Positions 62,152-64,000 of a DNA stretch of 64,000 bases are shown here, one piece after another. A program made the translations under genes and the position numbers. The notes under the pieces were generated by a model. The model did not search any database, was not told the DNA's origin, and saw only the letters and a program-made list of their open reading frames with translations. The DNA comes from Vitreoscilla massiliensis (GTDB lineage Bacteria; Pseudomonadota; Gammaproteobacteria; Burkholderiales; Neisseriaceae): positions 1 to 64,000 of the forward strand of contig NZ_LN898215.1 in the NCBI RefSeq assembly GCF_001457815.1. Direction: 5' to 3'. Numbering within the stretch: position 1 is the stretch's first letter; the number at the start of each line of letters is the position of its first letter.

Positions 62152-63501
62152 ATGAGCCAAACGCCCCCATCAGGCGGCTTTCTTGAGCGCTATTTTAAAC
62201 TGAGTCAAAACGGCACCACCGTCCGCACCGAAGCCTTGGCTGGCCTCACCACTTTTCTCACCATGTGTTACATCGTCATCGTTAACCCCTTGATTCTGGC
62301 CGAAACCGGCATGGACCATGGCGCGGTGTTTGTGGCCACTTGTTTGACCGCCGCCATAGGCTGTTTTGTGATGGGCGCCGTGGCCAATTACCCGATTGCC
62401 TTGGCACCGGGCATGGGCTTGAACGCTTATTTCACTTACGCCGTGTGTTTGGGCATGGGTGTGCCTTGGCAAGTGGCTTTGGCCGCAGTATTTGTGTCTG
62501 GCTTGTTGTTCTTCGCCTTGAGCTTCTCCAACATCCGTGAAGCCTTGATTAACGCCATTCCGATGACTTTGAAACTGGCCATAGGTGGCGGCATAGGTTT
62601 GTTCTTGGCCTTGGTCGGCCTGAAAACCTCGGGCATCATCGTTGCCAATCAAGCCACTTATGTGAGCTTGGGCGATTTGCAAACCCACGGTCCTTTGTTC
62701 ACTTTGTTTGGCTTGCTGTTAATCGTCATCATGCACCACTACCGCGTGCGCGGTGCCATCATCATCAGCATCTTGGCGGTGACTGCCTTGTCGACTTTGA
62801 TGGGCTATAACAAAATCGTCGGCGTGGTGGGCGCCGTACCGTCGATTGCACCGACCTTCATGCAAATGGATTTCAAAGACTTGTTCACCCCTGCGATGAT
62901 AGGTGTGATTTTTGTGTTTTTCTTGGTGGATTTGTTTGACTCTACCGGCACTTTGGTCGGTGTGGCCAACCGCGCGGGTTTGCTGCAAGATGGCAAATTG
63001 CCGCGTTTGAAACGCGCTTTATTGGCTGACTCGACCGCGATTACCGCTGGTGCGATGTTGGGCACTTCGTCGACCACGCCGTACATTGAATCGGCGTCTG
63101 GTGTGGCCGCGGGTGGCCGCACGGGTTTGACCGCCATCGTGGTGGGCTTGTTGTTATTGGCGTGTTTGTTCTTCGCGCCTTTGGCTCAAAGCGTACCGGG
63201 TTATGCCACTGCGCCTGCGGTGATTTATGTCGGTGTGTTGATGATACAAGGCATTACCGGCATCAAATGGGACGACATCACCGAAGCCGTACCGGCATTC
63301 TTGACCATCGTGTTCATGCCATTCACTTACTCCATCGCCGACGGCATCGCCATGGGCTTTATCAGCTATGCCTTGGTGAAACTGTGCACAGGCCAAGCCA
63401 AAACCGTACCGTATATGGTGTGGATCGTCGCGTTTGTGTGGGGCTGGATGTTCTTTATGCCCAAAGCCGTGGTGCAACAATTGTTAAGCGTGTTTGCTTA
63501 A
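62152..63501 (+). CDS. NCS2 family purine permease (guanine/hypoxanthine, AzgA-like)
   Basis: 449 aa with about 13 membrane segments. GLTTFLTMCYIVIVNPLIL, NYPIALAPGMGLNAYFTYAV and FFLVDLFDSTGTLVGVANRA are the AzgA-like NCS2 motifs (substrate-site residues in APGMGLNAYF and the DLFD.TGTL block). It imports guanine, hypoxanthine or adenine with protons. ATG 62152 has the ribosome site AAGGAAA at 7 bp; an ATG five codons earlier lacks one. Confidence 0.93.
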   Translation: MSQTPPSGGFLERYFKLSQNGTTVRTEALAGLTTFLTMCYIVIVNPLILAETGMDHGAVFVATCLTAAIGCFVMGAVANYPIALAPGMGLNAYFTYAVCLGMGVPWQVALAAVFVSGLLFFALSFSNIREALINAIPMTLKLAIGGGIGLFLALVGLKTSGIIVANQATYVSLGDLQTHGPLFTLFGLLLIVIMHHYRVRGAIIISILAVTALSTLMGYNKIVGVVGAVPSIAPTFMQMDFKDLFTPAMIGVIFVFFLVDLFDSTGTLVGVANRAGLLQDGKLPRLKRALLADSTAITAGAMLGTSSTTPYIESASGVAAGGRTGLTAIVVGLLLLACLFFAPLAQSVPGYATAPAVIYVGVLMIQGITGIKWDDITEAVPAFLTIVFMPFTYSIADGIAMGFISYALVKLCTGQAKTVPYMVWIVAFVWGWMFFMPKAVVQQLLSVFA

Positions 63502-63518
63502 TCGCTTCAGCGATATCC

Positions 63519-63553
63519 AAAGCGGCCTGTAAACGTTTACAGGCCGCTTTTTC
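63519..63553. repeat. DUS-like inverted pair behind the permease gene
   Basis: AAAGCGGCCTGTAAACG and the matching GTTTACAGGCCGCTTTTT; perfect palindrome with a T run, a likely terminator. Confidence 0.9.
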
Positions 63554-63567
63554 ATAAGGAATGAATG

Positions 63568-63858
63568 ATGTTTGCTACCATAAAAGTATGCATGATGTTC
63601 GCGATGGTTGTGGGGATGTTTTTGCCTATACACATCAGCTACCGTCCGCTGGCATGGCTATTGTGGGCAGGTATGGGAATATTATGGGTGTGGATGTGGC
63701 GGCAAACCTATGTGCGCGATAAGCGCACCCAAGCACAAGGTGGTCGTGGCTTTTATGCTTATGATCACATGGCGTATACCATCATGATGGGTTTATTTGT
63801 ATGGAGCGGCAGCAAAACAGTTTTGTGTGTATGGGCATTGCTTTCATGGACATGGTAG
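63568..63858 (+). CDS. Hypothetical small membrane protein
   Basis: 96 aa, not recognised. Three hydrophobic segments (VCMMFAMVVGMFLPIHI, PLAWLLWAGMGILWVWMW, VWSGSKTVLCVWALLSW) surround a charged loop (RQTYVRDKRTQAQGGRG). AAGGA at 63556-63560 suits ATG 63568, with ATG 63565 as alternative. Confidence 0.65.
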   Translation: MFATIKVCMMFAMVVGMFLPIHISYRPLAWLLWAGMGILWVWMWRQTYVRDKRTQAQGGRGFYAYDHMAYTIMMGLFVWSGSKTVLCVWALLSWTW

Positions 63859-63894
63859 CAGGGATGGGATGTTGAGGTACAGTCATTTAAAACC

Positions 63895-64000
63895 ATGCAA
63901 TACCGCAGCACTTCTTCGACCCAATTGGAAATTTGGATACCCGAATTGGATGTGCGTACCGCGATGTCCGTGCATGACAGTCAGTATTTACGCAAATCAC
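63895..64000 (+). CDS. Start of a gene cut by the window end
   Basis: An open frame from ATG 63895 to the edge: MQYRSTSSTQLEIWIPELDV and 15 more codons. No homology can be judged from 35 residues, and the ribosome site is weak (GAGGTAC lies far upstream). It could also be the 5' part of a spurious frame. Confidence 0.4.
   Translation, partial: MQYRSTSSTQLEIWIPELDVRTAMSVHDSQYLRKS

Noticed and set aside
5789..63553. The regularly recurring ~13-bp word as a CRISPR array
   Set aside because: Copies are dispersed over the whole window, in both orientations, within genes and as palindromic pairs, with no regular spacers or cas genes.

Overview
The window is a stretch of ordinary bacterial chromosome from a member of the Neisseriaceae or a close relative (Betaproteobacteria). 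The evidence is a 16S rRNA of neisserial type, a 16S-tRNAIle-tRNAAla-23S-5S operon, gene families typical of the group, and above all a DNA-uptake-sequence-like word. That word, AAGCGGCCTGTAA (reverse complement TTACAGGCCGCTT), is sprinkled over the whole window, very often as inverted pairs just behind genes. Its layout copies the DUS of Neisseria and Kingella, including the invariant CTG core, but the spelling is not a dialect I can recall. The genus cannot be fixed by eye. I see no transposase, prophage or CRISPR array.

Layout. 1-5600: complete rRNA operon with its terminator. 5600-14100: an OmpA-domain lipoprotein with DGSGT repeats, a GNAT acetyltransferase, queF behind a preQ1-I riboswitch, a SUKH protein, a RidA-like protein, an RNB-domain ribonuclease and a TerC/CBS/CorC membrane protein. 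Between the RidA-like and ribonuclease genes lie three perfect DnaA boxes within 163 bp. 14100-22100: a complete kdpFABCDE potassium uptake operon, including the tiny kdpF and an extra 36-codon ORF with a strong ribosome binding site between kdpA and kdpB.

22300-29310: a small lipoprotein and an aromatic degradation cluster. It holds a VOC-family protein, fumarylacetoacetase, an IclR regulator, an MFS transporter, an FAD monooxygenase and a small DUF2783 partner. The logic is hydroxylation to a homogentisate-like ring, ring opening, then hydrolysis; no cupin-type HmgA or maleylacetoacetate isomerase is present. 29500-37450: a mixed region with an alcohol dehydrogenase, the 4.5S RNA gene, an SDR, YegP, an AraC regulator, a methyltransferase, a low-GC orphan and two tandem paralogous secreted proteins.

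37500-41000: housekeeping genes (ispA, xseB, purB) and a glycosyltransferase. 41000-54800: accessory metabolism and regulators. These are azlCD with an AraC regulator that share a 21-bp box, an OYE reductase with a MerR regulator, a decayed gene region, hemerythrin, pirin with HxlR, an aspartate racemase-like protein, a LysR/SDR pair, a Fur-boxed siderophore-binding protein, OsmC and an LprI-like protein. 55000-64000: hisG, a membrane protein, a PLP desulfhydrase-like enzyme, an SCO1 lipoprotein, murA, ibaG/bolA, a YadGH-type ABC exporter, a thioredoxin-reductase-like flavoprotein, an NCS2 purine permease, and a gene cut by the window end.
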